Of a stretch of DNA of 64,000 nt, positions 24,512 through 33,288 are shown in pieces. Source of the DNA: UBA11740 sp035635855 (GTDB lineage: Bacteria > Acidobacteriota > Blastocatellia > Pyrinomonadales > Pyrinomonadaceae); the NCBI GenBank assembly GCA_035635855.1, contig DASQAF010000003.1, positions 1 to 64,000 on the forward strand. Direction: 5' to 3'. How positions within the stretch are numbered: the stretch's first letter is position 1; every line of letters starts with the position of its first letter. Made by a program: the position numbers and the translations under genes. The notes under the pieces are model-generated. The model did not search any database and was not told where the DNA came from. It worked only from the letters and a program-made list of their open reading frames with translations.

Positions 24512-25690
24512 GTGGAAACGCCGAGCATAAGTCAAATCAATCGCCGCGGATTTCTGCGCGGCGCGCTTGCGACCAGCGCCCTGCTAACCGTCGCGCGCTC
24601 GCGCGGTCTCGCCGCCGCATTAGATCCTGATCGCCACTTCGCGCCGGTTAAAGTCTCTCGCGATCGGATCATTCGTGAAGTTGTCGGTCTCAGACCATAT
24701 CGCCCCGAAGGTTTTAAAGTCGAGGCCGAGCGAATAGGCGACAAACTTCTTGTCCATAACTATGGGCATGGTGGAGCCGGCATAACGCTTTCCTGGGGCA
24801 CGGCGTCCCTGGCGGTTGATTTGGCGCGCGATTTTCTGGGAGCGCGGACGTCTCTTCCGCAACGCCGCGCGCGGTCGGCCACTCACCGCCATTTTGCCGT
24901 ACTCGGTTGCGGCGTCAACGGTCTTTCAACTGCGCGCCTGTTGCAACGGCGTTTCCAGGACGGTCCCGGCACGGTAACCATCTACGCCAAAGACTTGCCA
25001 CCGGAAACGACTTCCAACATCGCCGGAGGTTTCTGGTCTCCCACGTCGGTGTTTGATCCTGAACACGCGACCGCGAAGTTTACCGAACAGTTTCGACTTG
25101 CCTGCCGGATCTCGAATCGAGCTTTTCAGAATCTCGTCGGCCCCGAATACGGCGTGCGCTGGATGGAGACTCTTGAGCTGTCCCGCAACGAAGCGTCACT
25201 CACACGCGAACTGACCGGCGGCAACGATCTCTATCCGCAAATAGAGATTCACCGCGATCCGGATAATTACTTCGGCTTTCCTTACGTGAAACAATACAAC
25301 ACGATGCTGATCGAGCCGCCCGTATATCTCAACGCGCTGCTGCGCGACTTCTACATCGCCGGAGGTAAGTTGGTGGTAAAGGAATTTCACAGCCGTGAAG
25401 AGATCAAGCGGCTGCCCGAGCCAGTCATCTTCAACTGCACCGGCCTGGGCGCCCGCGCGCTCTTCGGCGATCAGCAACTGGAACCGGTGCGCGGCCAACT
25501 GGAAGTGCTTTTGCCGCAACCGGAGATTGACTACTGCTATCTCAGCAGCGGCTACATGTTCCCACGCCGCGACGGGATAATTCTGGGCGGCACCTGGGAC
25601 CACGGCGACTGGTCACTCGCACCCAAGCCTGAACAGACCGACGGAATTCTTGCGGCACATGCAGAGATCATGAAGGGACTGAAACAGTGA
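24512..25690 (+). CDS. Tat-exported D-amino-acid-oxidase-like FAD enzyme, circularly permuted
   Basis: A 392-residue protein with a twin-arginine signal (QINRRGFLRGALATSALL). All landmarks of D-amino-acid oxidase are present but in rotated order. The C-terminal landmarks come first: GLRPYRP at 59-65, with the substrate-carboxylate Arg, and VHNYGHGGAGITLSWG at 81-96. Then comes the FAD-binding start VLGCGVNGLSTARLL at 130-144, AGGFW at 171-175, NCTG at 308-311, YCYLSSGYMF with active-site-type Tyr, and GGTWDHGDW at 359-367, where the protein ends. In known enzymes GLRPxR and HNYGHGG follow GGxxxxxW. Expected role: oxidative deamination of D-amino acids in the periplasm (inference). The start is GTG 24512. 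Confidence 0.85.
   Translation: METPSISQINRRGFLRGALATSALLTVARSRGLAAALDPDRHFAPVKVSRDRIIREVVGLRPYRPEGFKVEAERIGDKLLVHNYGHGGAGITLSWGTASLAVDLARDFLGARTSLPQRRARSATHRHFAVLGCGVNGLSTARLLQRRFQDGPGTVTIYAKDLPPETTSNIAGGFWSPTSVFDPEHATAKFTEQFRLACRISNRAFQNLVGPEYGVRWMETLELSRNEASLTRELTGGNDLYPQIEIHRDPDNYFGFPYVKQYNTMLIEPPVYLNALLRDFYIAGGKLVVKEFHSREEIKRLPEPVIFNCTGLGARALFGDQQLEPVRGQLEVLLPQPEIDYCYLSSGYMFPRRDGIILGGTWDHGDWSLAPKPEQTDGILAAHAEIMKGLKQ
24836..24860 (+). repeat. dispersed repeat (CTGGGAGCGCGGACGT) inside the oxidase gene linker
   Basis: A 25-base sequence starting CTGGGAGCGCGGACGT and ending CTTCCGC, 24/25 identical to 43456-43480 in the acyl-CoA ligase gene; a third, diverged copy is on the minus strand at 53570-53595. 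Here it encodes part of the linker between the two rotated halves. Confidence 0.8.
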
Positions 25691-25754
25691 GCCGCGTCTG
25701 CAGCGCAAGCGCGACACTCTGTTTTCACCCCGTTAGGGGCAATACAATTTTATA

Positions 25755-25825
25755 GCTCCGTTCGGAGGAGCGGAATCAGTTTGGGTGTAACCTCTCACTG
25801 TTGATTCCCGCTCCTCCGAACGGAG
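25755..25825. repeat. intergenic palindrome, CTCCGTTCGGAGGAGCGG element
   Basis: GCTCCGTTCGGAGGAGCGGA and its reverse complement (CCGCTCCTCCGAACGGAG) enclose ~30 bases, in the 315-base gap after the oxidase gene. A further sequence near 25849-25885 (TCTATAGACATTTCACTCCT) resembles bases around 50685. Confidence 0.8.
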
Positions 25826-26005
25826 TAGTTGAGAAGGTTCTTATCTGTTCTATAGACATTTCACTCCTCAGGAGTGAGGTTCCCGTTGGAAAATGCTTTC
25901 GGTCCTCTTGCCGTTTGCTTTTAGCTCTCTTCTTCTCGCCACAGCCACCCATTCCGAAGGATTCGGCATCTCAAGCGCAACACTGACCGCGAAAGGAAAT
26001 CCCAA

Positions 26006-27094
26006 TTGCTGCGACTTATCTTCCGCGCGAGCTGTATTGCCTTCCTTCTAATCTTTGGCCTTCCGTCATGTCGGGCCCAGACACCTCCGCCTACACTTTC
26101 GAATTGCCGTCCCACACCGCCCATGCCGCCGAACGTTAAGCCCGGCGTTGGTAACTTGAGTCTCAGTCGTGACGGCAAGACCCTCGTCGTTGCCGGCGGC
26201 GATGCCAAGATCAGATTTCTGGATATGGCCACCGGAGAAGTTCAGAGGACTCTGACCGGTCACACGAACATGGTCTACCGGGCAATCTTCAACCCGGACG
26301 AAAAACTGCTCGCCTCTTCCAGCCGCGACCGCACGGCCAGGATTTGGGACATCGCCACGGGCCGGGAGCTACAGAAACTCGACGGCTTCCGTTGCTCAGT
26401 CAAGGCGGTCGCGTTCAGTCCGGACGGCCGGATGGTCGCGGCCTCAGGTAACGACGGAATGCTCAAGCTCTGGGACGTGAAGACGGGAGCGGAGCTGAAA
26501 TCACTCGTGCACATAAATTCTGCCGACATCGACATGGCAACCTACTCGCTTGTGTTCAGCCGTGATGGAAAGAAAGTTTATGGCGGCAACGGCGACGGCA
26601 CTATCAGCGAATGGGAGGTTGGCTCGGGAAAGGAAGTCAGGTTTTGGAAGGCGCACGACTACTCCGCGTTTAGGTTGCTGTTCAGTCCCGATTACCGTCT
26701 GTTGGCATCATTCGGAGATTCGGTGGTAAAGCTCTGGGACACCTCCACCTGGCGCGAGGTGCGGAGTATGTCGATGATCCGGACGCCGGGCGTCTCTCAT
26801 ATGTCGAGTACGATCGCCTTCAGTAATGATGGGAAATTGATCGCGGCCAGTGACGCTGGACTCGATGCAAAGCAGACCACTTATCTCTACGTCCAGGCCA
26901 TTGTGTGGAATGTGAAGAGTGGCGAAAAACTTTTTACGCTCGAAGGTCACAAGTTTGACATCGACGGACTGGTCTTCACACGCGACGACCACTTCTTACT
27001 GACCGGGAGCGTCGACACCACGATCAAGTTCTGGGACATGAAGACCGGCCACGAAGCGCGCGTGATTAACTTGCAGTCGAGCGGCAAGCAATGA
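26006..27094 (+). CDS. secreted WD40-repeat protein
   Basis: A 362-residue beta-propeller protein with a signal peptide (IFRASCIAFLLIFGLPSCRA; Cys22 could be a weak lipoprotein site). At least seven WD40-like blades are seen, e.g. AIFNPDEKLLASSSRDRTAR followed by IWD, AFSPDGRMVAASGNDGMLKL followed by WD, and FTRDDHFLLTGSVDTTIKFW. No catalytic domain is attached, so it is probably an extracytoplasmic scaffold. TTG 26006 is the start, with GAAAGGA upstream. Confidence 0.88.
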   Translation: MLRLIFRASCIAFLLIFGLPSCRAQTPPPTLSNCRPTPPMPPNVKPGVGNLSLSRDGKTLVVAGGDAKIRFLDMATGEVQRTLTGHTNMVYRAIFNPDEKLLASSSRDRTARIWDIATGRELQKLDGFRCSVKAVAFSPDGRMVAASGNDGMLKLWDVKTGAELKSLVHINSADIDMATYSLVFSRDGKKVYGGNGDGTISEWEVGSGKEVRFWKAHDYSAFRLLFSPDYRLLASFGDSVVKLWDTSTWREVRSMSMIRTPGVSHMSSTIAFSNDGKLIAASDAGLDAKQTTYLYVQAIVWNVKSGEKLFTLEGHKFDIDGLVFTRDDHFLLTGSVDTTIKFWDMKTGHEARVINLQSSGKQ

Positions 27095-27248
27095 TTAAGA
27101 TGGTGTTCGGTGCAGAAGCCCGCGTGAATGAGGGCGCTCCTATCGAGTTCTCCGTTCTGACTCGTTAGCGCAAATCCATTTGTCTGACGCCCCAGTTTGC
27201 AAAAATCAATCGTGTCCGCGAAAGTGATTGGTCAGGAGTTTCTTGTCA

Positions 27249-27635
27249 ATGAAGGATCTAACAATCGCTCTGGAAAACCGACCGGGTGCGCTGGCCGAAA
27301 TGGGCGAAGCGGTGGGACGCGCGGGCGTAAGCATCGAGGGCGGCGGCGCCTTTGTCGTCAACGGCGATGGCGCCGCTCACTTCCTCTTCAAAGACGGAGC
27401 AGCCGCCCGCGCGGCGCTGGAGGCCGCAGGCATCCGCGTTCTCGGAGAGCGAGAGGTGCTGGTTCAGCGCTTGAACCAGGGAGAGCCAGGCCAGCTCGGA
27501 AAGATCACTCGACTGATGGCCGAAGCCGGCGTCAACATCGAAGTCCTTTACAGCGATCACGACAATCAACTGATCCTGGTCGTCGATGATCTCGAAAAGG
27601 GAAAAGCAGTTTCTGAAGCCTGGACGCGCAAATAA
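27249..27635 (+). CDS. tandem ACT-domain protein
   Basis: A 128-residue protein made of two ACT domains: DLTIALENRPGALAEMGEAV opens the first and RLNQGEPGQLGKITRLMAEA the second (AGVNIEVLYSDHDNQLILVV). ACT domains bind amino acids and regulate enzymes; no enzyme is fused, so it may be a free-standing sensor of amino-acid levels. CAGGAG lies ~12 bases ahead of ATG 27249. Confidence 0.85.
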   Translation: MKDLTIALENRPGALAEMGEAVGRAGVSIEGGGAFVVNGDGAAHFLFKDGAAARAALEAAGIRVLGEREVLVQRLNQGEPGQLGKITRLMAEAGVNIEVLYSDHDNQLILVVDDLEKGKAVSEAWTRK

Positions 27636-27688
27636 AACAATTAGCCGCAGATTAACGCGGATGAGACCAAACGAGAGATGGGTTGGTT

Positions 27689-27776
27689 GATACAGAACCG
27701 GGAGCAGTAGCGACCGGATGCGATGCTCAACATTGAGTGGTCGCATCCCCTCGCTACCGCTCGGGGTTCTGTATCT
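27689..27776. repeat. intergenic palindrome, GATACAGAACC/GGTTCTGTATC element
   Basis: GATACAGAACCGGGAGCAGT at the left is mirrored by GCTCGGGGTTCTGTATC at the right, with inner arms GGATGCGA/TCGCATCC; in the 314-base gap before the alpha/beta hydrolase. A shorter hairpin (CACAGCGTGCGCTGTG) follows near 27822-27838. Confidence 0.8.
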
Positions 27777-27949
27777 GTCGCCCGCGTTCGCGGGCTTGCC
27801 CCTGCTAAAGAGACTCCTTACCCACAGCGTGCGCTGTGGGCTACCCATATACCGTCGGCTGCGCCGACTGGGGTCCGACGCTCCGCTTTTGTAACCAAAC
27901 CATTTGGCAGACCACATCTAAACCAGTATTCTTCGAGCGGAGGACATCC

Positions 27950-28912
27950 ATGACAGAGAAAATCATGCCGGCTCTCGCACCGGGACGGACACTTCATCTG
28001 CATCGCCACCTCTTCTTCACTCTTGCTTTCGTTTTCGCGCTAGCGTTGGCGTCATCAGCCAAGCTTGAAGTTAGCTCCGCTAAGAACGAGAACTCAAATA
28101 AGAACGAGAAGAGCCAAACAGCGGAGTCCCGCTGGACGACGCTCGACGGCGCGCGCATACATTATGTGAGCTATGGCAAGGGCAGCGAAGCATTGGTTTT
28201 AATCCACGGGTGGACGTGCAACCTGGATAACTGGCGCGACCAGTTTCCCGACTTTGCGAAGCGAAATCGGGTGATCGCAATCGATCTTCCGGGTCACGGC
28301 CAGAGTGATAAACCACAAATTACTTACAGCATGGATCTTTTCGCGCGGGCGGTTGACGCTGTGATGCGCGATGCGAAGGTGAAGCGTGCAGTGTTAGTGG
28401 GCCACAGCATGGGCACACCGGTAGCCCGACAGTTCTATCGTAAGTATCCGCAGAAGACGCTGGCGATTGTCATTGTTGACGGCGCGCTGCGGCCGTTTGG
28501 CGACAAGGCAATGATGAATCGTCTGATCGACGGTTTTCGCGGCGCTAACTACAAACAGGCGGTAAGCCAAATGCTTACCGCTATAAGTGGGCCGAATCTG
28601 TCGACGGAAGCCCGTGAGCGAATCAAGGCTTCGTCATTGAGTACGCCGCAGCACGTTATCGTGAGCGCGATGGAAGGAATGGCTGACGCTTCGATTTGGG
28701 GAGAGGACAAGATCAACGTCCCGGTGCTGGCAATCATGGCTAAGAATCCGTTCTACCCGCCGAATATGGAAGCGTCTTATCGCGGCATTGCCCCCAATCT
28801 GGAGTTCCAGATGTGGGAAGGCGTGGGCCACTTCATCATGATGGAGAAGCCGAAGGAATTTAACGCGGTGGTGCTTCAGTTTCTGGACAAGAACAAGTTG
28901 CTGAAGAAGTAG
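27950..28912 (+). CDS. exported alpha/beta-hydrolase
   Basis: A 320-residue alpha/beta-hydrolase with an N-terminal hydrophobic signal or anchor (FFTLAFVFALALASSAK). Core motifs: ALVLIHGWTCNLDNW (oxyanion), IAIDLPGHGQSDKP, nucleophile elbow VLVGHSMGTPVARQF, and catalytic His in WEGVGHFIMMEKPKEF. The acid is probably the Asp or Glu before the last strand. Substrate unknown; ester or lactone hydrolysis in the periplasm is likely. GCGGAGGA precedes ATG 27950. A strong terminator hairpin follows. Confidence 0.88.
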   Translation: MTEKIMPALAPGRTLHLHRHLFFTLAFVFALALASSAKLEVSSAKNENSNKNEKSQTAESRWTTLDGARIHYVSYGKGSEALVLIHGWTCNLDNWRDQFPDFAKRNRVIAIDLPGHGQSDKPQITYSMDLFARAVDAVMRDAKVKRAVLVGHSMGTPVARQFYRKYPQKTLAIVIVDGALRPFGDKAMMNRLIDGFRGANYKQAVSQMLTAISGPNLSTEARERIKASSLSTPQHVIVSAMEGMADASIWGEDKINVPVLAIMAKNPFYPPNMEASYRGIAPNLEFQMWEGVGHFIMMEKPKEFNAVVLQFLDKNKLLKK

Positions 28913-28939
28913 GCACGGAATAAGCCGGGGGAAATCCTG

Positions 28940-29035
28940 TATCCACAGATTACACAGATTACGCCGAACAGAAAGGAGTAAGCGGGATGCGCCTGCTTAC
29001 TCCTTTGTTTTTGATCTGTGGAATCTGCGGATGCA
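28940..29035. repeat. intergenic palindrome, ATCCACAGATTA/ATCTGTGG type with terminator core
   Basis: Outer arms ATCCACAGATTACACAGATT and GATCTGTGGAATCTGCGGAT flank the hairpin listed as a terminator, so the repeat and the terminator are one nested structure. Confidence 0.7.
28972..29012 (+). terminator. Rho-independent terminator after alpha/beta hydrolase
   Basis: Perfect 12-base stem AAAGGAGTAAGC / GCTTACTCCTTT with an ~11-base loop, followed by GTTTTTG. It lies 60 bases after the hydrolase stop and also separates it from the convergent DinB gene. Confidence 0.75.
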
Positions 29036-29041
29036 ATCCTC

Positions 29042-29554
29042 TTACTGAAAACTACTATCGTCCGCTGATGGTCCGTAAATGGCCGGGACTTTTGCGCCCA
29101 TCAGACGCAGATAGACGGTCATTTGTCCACGATGATGCGCCCAGTGATTAATGGTGTCCTGGATCATCTCGTAACGTGGCGCCTCCATCACCACCTGTCC
29201 CCGAGCCAGTAACTTCCAGTTCTTTTTCAGGTGCTCGTCGGTGGTCTGCTCGAATCCTGAACGTGCGCCGGCGGTGGCTTTGTCGAGGGCCTCGATCCAC
29301 TCCGCACTCGTCTCCATGCGTTTCTGTTCCATCTTTGATTCACCTGGCGCCGGAGCTACGTCCAGTTCGTCCTGATTGATCTCCATGGTGATCCACAGGG
29401 GAATCGTCGCCACCATGTTCGCCAGGTATCCGAAGATCATCGACTTCTCGTGCGGCTTCCAGTCGTATTTGCCCTCAGGCGCCTGCTCCAGGGCGCGGCG
29501 CGAGCGCTCGACTTCACGATCCAATTCTGCCAGTAGGAACTCGGTCAGTTTCAT
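29042..29554 (-). CDS. DinB-family protein, first metal-ligand His missing
   Basis: A 170-residue DinB-like four-helix protein, clearly related to the one at 15397-15894 (MKLTEFLLAELDREVERSRR, YDWKPHEKS, HHRGQMTVYLRLMGAKVPAI followed by YGPSADD). The distal His pair is present in INHWAHHRG, but the position of the first ligand (His47 in the other copy) is Met in GYLANMVAT. The metal site is therefore probably altered. GGAGACG precedes ATG 29554. Convergent with the alpha/beta hydrolase. Confidence 0.85.
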   Translation of the reverse strand: MKLTEFLLAELDREVERSRRALEQAPEGKYDWKPHEKSMIFGYLANMVATIPLWITMEINQDELDVAPAPGESKMEQKRMETSAEWIEALDKATAGARSGFEQTTDEHLKKNWKLLARGQVVMEAPRYEMIQDTINHWAHHRGQMTVYLRLMGAKVPAIYGPSADDSSFQ

Positions 29555-29743
29555 ACTCGTCTCCTTGTCATACCCATAGATTACACAGATTACGCAGACA
29601 AGTTATAACGGCAAAGAGCAGGGAGCAAAGGGCGAAGAGCGTCGCAGAAGGCAGAGTCCCAAATGGGACGCAGATTAACGCGGATTGGCGCGGATACGAT
29701 CAAACCAGGAACGGGGAACGTTATGGCGGCTCGTTGGCGGAGA

Positions 29744-31468
29744 CTACGCGCCACGCACGCCGGCCGGGAGGGTGAATTTGAAGGTAGTGCCCGGTCCGAT
29801 ATTCGGCTCTGCCCAAAGCCGCCCGCCGTGTGCTTCGATGATCGAGCGGCAGATAGACAGCCCCATGCCCAAACTTGCGCTCTTGGTTGTGTGGAAGGCT
29901 TTGAAGACTCGATCCAGCTCGTGTGGTTTGATTCCCGTACCCCGGTCGGTTACGGCCACCACGACTTCCCCGTTCTGCACGCGATCGATTTTCAAGGTCA
30001 GTTCCAGGCTTCGCTCTTCGATTCCGGTCATTGCTTCCATGCCGTTCATTACCAGGTTGAGCAGCACTTGTTGCACCTGCACTCGGTCGCCCAGGACTGA
30101 AGGCAGATCATCGGCCAGCTCGGCTTGCAGGGCAATGTCTTTTCGCTGGGCTTCGTGGCCGACCAGAGAGAACACCTCACCGACGAGCTCGTTCAGATTA
30201 AGCTTTACTTTCTGTGGCGCACTAATCTTTGCGAGAGCGCGAATGCGAGCGACGATCTCAACAGTGCGCCGCCCATCGTTGGAGATGTTGGTGAGCGCTT
30301 CGCGTAGCTGTCCCAGGTCCGGCTTGTTTTCATTGAGGGCCTCCAGACAATGATCGGCGTTATCAACAATAGCGGCGAGTGTGAGATTAACTTCCTGTCC
30401 GATCGAGCGTGCCAGCTCGCGCATGCTGGTGACCTGGGCCGCGTGCGCCAATTCCGCTTGCGTGCGCCGCAGAATTTCCTGGGCCGCCTGATGCTCAATT
30501 GCCAGGGCGGCAATGTGCGTGGCCACGTCCGTGAGCCGCGCCTCATCACCAGTCGGTGTTTGCGGCTGGCGATAATACATGGCAAAAGAACCCAGAACCT
30601 TGCCGCGCCCCGACATGATCGGCGTTGACCAGCAAGCTCGCAGTCCGCTCGCAGCCGCCTGATCGCGATAATCCTCCCAGAGCGGGTCCGTCAGAATGTC
30701 GCTGACAATGACCGGCTTCCCTCTGAACATAGCCGTTCCGCATGAGCCGTTCTTCGGTCCGATCGGCTCGCCATCGATGGCCTGGACGTACTCATCGGGC
30801 AGACTTGGCGCCGCTCCGTGGCGGATGTGATTGCCATCGCTGCTGAGTAGCAGAACAGAGCAGAGCATCTCTGGCGACTGTGCCTCGATCAGCAGTACCA
30901 GGCTGTTGAGGATGTCGCTCAAAGGCGCGTTGGCGGCAATCATCTCGAGGATCCGGCTTTGTCCCGCGCGGAAGCTCGCTTCATTCTTATTAGCGGTGAT
31001 GTCACGACAAACGATGACGCCACCGAACGCGTCTCCGGCGGCATCTTTCAAAGGTCGACCGCTCACGCTGGCCCACAGCCCGTTGGGAGCCTTTGCGTGC
31101 TTCACAAACATCTCGACATCGTCGACCGTCTCGCCGCGAAGGGCGCGCGCCAGCGGCAATTGAGCGGCGGGAAAAGGTGTCACCTGGTCGGATGAATAGA
31201 GGCCGTACTGCTCAGACCATTTGTCGGCTCGCGCCGTGGTAGCTCCCGCGCCAAACAAGCGTTCAGCGGCGGGATTGAAAACCAGGAGGTTCTCATTTTG
31301 ATCGGCGACGATGACCGCCTCACCCATATCTAAAATGGAAGCGAGGATTTTTGCCTGCTCTGTCTGCGGGATAACGTCCAGAAGTGAAGCGCGTGGCTGC
31401 TCTGCTGTCCTCAGAGCAGAGGTTTTCAGTTCCTGAGTTAGCCGTTCGGATTGATTCACATCGGGCAT
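29744..31468 (-). CDS. PAS-GAF sensor histidine kinase lacking the phospho-acceptor histidine
   Basis: A 574-residue cytoplasmic sensor: PAS at ~45-155 (MGEAVIVADQNENLLVFNPA), GAF at ~170-325 (CGTAMFRGKPVIVSDILTDP), a HisKA-like region at ~340-405 and a HATPase domain at ~440-570 with N box NLVMNGMEAM, DRGTGI and GMGLSICRSIIEAHGG. The H box, normally SIAHEVNQPLAAI, reads SIGQEVNLTLAAI: Gln358 (codon CAG at 30395-30397) replaces the His. It likely cannot autophosphorylate in the usual way. No response regulator is adjacent. Confidence 0.9.
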   Translation of the reverse strand: MPDVNQSERLTQELKTSALRTAEQPRASLLDVIPQTEQAKILASILDMGEAVIVADQNENLLVFNPAAERLFGAGATTARADKWSEQYGLYSSDQVTPFPAAQLPLARALRGETVDDVEMFVKHAKAPNGLWASVSGRPLKDAAGDAFGGVIVCRDITANKNEASFRAGQSRILEMIAANAPLSDILNSLVLLIEAQSPEMLCSVLLLSSDGNHIRHGAAPSLPDEYVQAIDGEPIGPKNGSCGTAMFRGKPVIVSDILTDPLWEDYRDQAAASGLRACWSTPIMSGRGKVLGSFAMYYRQPQTPTGDEARLTDVATHIAALAIEHQAAQEILRRTQAELAHAAQVTSMRELARSIGQEVNLTLAAIVDNADHCLEALNENKPDLGQLREALTNISNDGRRTVEIVARIRALAKISAPQKVKLNLNELVGEVFSLVGHEAQRKDIALQAELADDLPSVLGDRVQVQQVLLNLVMNGMEAMTGIEERSLELTLKIDRVQNGEVVVAVTDRGTGIKPHELDRVFKAFHTTKSASLGMGLSICRSIIEAHGGRLWAEPNIGPGTTFKFTLPAGVRGA

Positions 31469-31689
31469 CTGAATTCTCCCATTTGTGTCGGTGGCTGATA
31501 TCTTACGCCTGGGTTGCCCAACCGCGAAGGTGGCGACAGCTTAGCGGCGCCTTTCAGCCTCTATTGAAACCTGGGCATCCTCTGACCGTATAGGTTATCA
31601 AGCGACCAGTGAGCACTTTTTCCACAGACTGCTCCGCAGGCTTAACTCCGCTCTGGTGTATTATGTCCTTCTAATCGTGACATGCCTCG

Positions 31690-33117
31690 ATGCGAAGACC
31701 GCAAGTTGAGATGCTTCTAATCCAGCAGAACATTGCCCAGTCGTTTCAGTCGCCAATCGTGCGCATCTTGCTCGCCGGGATCGCTTTAGCCCTGCTCTAT
31801 GTCTTCTATAAGGAAGTGCGGAAGATTCCGGCGAGGCTCTTCACCTTAATGATCACGGCGTTCGTCGACATGGTGGGGCTGCTGATGATCATTCCGCTCC
31901 TGCCGTTTTATGTGAAGACACTGGGCGGCGCAGGAGTCGACGTCCTGGGAATGCACTTTGGCATCGGGATCATCTCTGGATTCATCGTCGCTGCCTTTAC
32001 CGTCGCCCAACTGCTGAGCGCGCCGATGTGGGGCCGTTTTTCCGATCGCGTGGGGCGGCGTCCCACTCTGCTCATCGCTTTAGGCGCGGCGGCGATCGCC
32101 TATCTGATTTTCGGCTTCGCTCACTCGCTGCTCGTCCTCTTTCTCTCTCGCATCGTGCAGGGCGCCGGCGGCGGAACGGTGGGAGTGATCCAGGCGTACG
32201 TGGCCGACTCAACCGATCCGAAGGATCGCGCCCGCGCTCTGGGATGGCTTTCGGCGACAACCAATCTTGGCGTGGCACTCGGGCCGGTGCTCGGATCATT
32301 CGCTATCGCCCTGGGCAAGCGCGATCTGATGCCGGGACCGGCGACGTTACAGATGGGTCGCGCGGGGCCGGGAATCATGGCGGCGGCACTTTGTGTGCTG
32401 AACATGATCTTCGTTGCGCGCTTTCTGAAGGAATCGCGGGATCTCAGCGAGCAGCCGCAGGCGGGAGAGGTGCGCCGTACTTCGTCGCAGGCCATCTGGC
32501 GCGTCATCTCGCACGCGAGCGAGCCTTCGTCGCGATTGATCTGGATCTATGCGATCGCCATCGGCGCGTTTCAGGGAAGCTTTTCGGTGTTGGCGCTGTT
32601 TTTGAACGCGCGCTTTCAGGTGACCGAACAGACGATTGGCTATTTCTTCATGTACGTCGGCTCGATTTCTGTCTTTGCTCGCGTGCTGCTGCTCGGACGT
32701 ATGGTCGACTGGCTGGGCGAGGCGAACCTCTCGCGTCTCGGTCTTGTGCTGCTTGCTGGCGGCGTTATCGGAATGCCACTGTCGCACAACCTTGTGATGT
32801 TGGCGATCGCCGTGGCGCTAATTCCGCTGGGCACGGCCTTCACGTTTCCCTGCGTAACCGCACTGCTGTCGCGTGTGATCAATCCTGGAGAGCGTGGTCT
32901 CTATATGGGAATGCAACAGACGTATGGCGGTGTAGCGCGGATCATCGCGCCGCTCTTTTTTGGCTGGGCCTTCGATTCGCTGGGCGTGTCGTCGCCGTAC
33001 TTCTTCTCGTCCGCGTTCATCATCGCCACCATCTTTCTCGGATTCGGACTGGACCGGTATGCGAGGCCGGAGCGCGCTCTGGCGCGCGAAGCGGCCGGTG
33101 AAAAGCAGGAAGCTTAG
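31690..33117 (+). CDS. MFS drug/metabolite efflux transporter
   Basis: A 475-residue major facilitator with about 12 membrane spans plus one extra N-terminal hydrophobic segment (IVRILLAGIALALLYVFY). Family signatures: MITAFVDMVGLLMIIPLLPF in the first core span, GRFSDRVGRRPTLLIALGAA (motif A), and RIVQGAGGGTVGVIQAYVAD. These resemble the TetA-like DHA1 branch of proton antiporters. ATG 31690 or the Met at 31711 may be the start. Substrate unknown. Confidence 0.9.
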   Translation: MRRPQVEMLLIQQNIAQSFQSPIVRILLAGIALALLYVFYKEVRKIPARLFTLMITAFVDMVGLLMIIPLLPFYVKTLGGAGVDVLGMHFGIGIISGFIVAAFTVAQLLSAPMWGRFSDRVGRRPTLLIALGAAAIAYLIFGFAHSLLVLFLSRIVQGAGGGTVGVIQAYVADSTDPKDRARALGWLSATTNLGVALGPVLGSFAIALGKRDLMPGPATLQMGRAGPGIMAAALCVLNMIFVARFLKESRDLSEQPQAGEVRRTSSQAIWRVISHASEPSSRLIWIYAIAIGAFQGSFSVLALFLNARFQVTEQTIGYFFMYVGSISVFARVLLLGRMVDWLGEANLSRLGLVLLAGGVIGMPLSHNLVMLAIAVALIPLGTAFTFPCVTALLSRVINPGERGLYMGMQQTYGGVARIIAPLFFGWAFDSLGVSSPYFFSSAFIIATIFLGFGLDRYARPERALAREAAGEKQEA

Positions 33118-33288
33118 CGACTTCGTACGACGATGCGGAGCCGCCACAGATTTCCCAGATTAGACAGATTCAGAGACTCTACTCCATAAGACAATTCAGG
33201 CACGCCTCAGTCTCAGTAATTGCAGAGATCTTAGTTGTAATAGTCTGCGGGTCCAACTCTGCGCAATCTGCGGATATCTTTCGGTTCT

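Noticed and set aside
32028..33101. 357-codon plus-strand frame inside the MFS gene
   Set aside because: Overlaps the transporter in another frame; very Arg/Gly-rich product typical of high-GC shadows.
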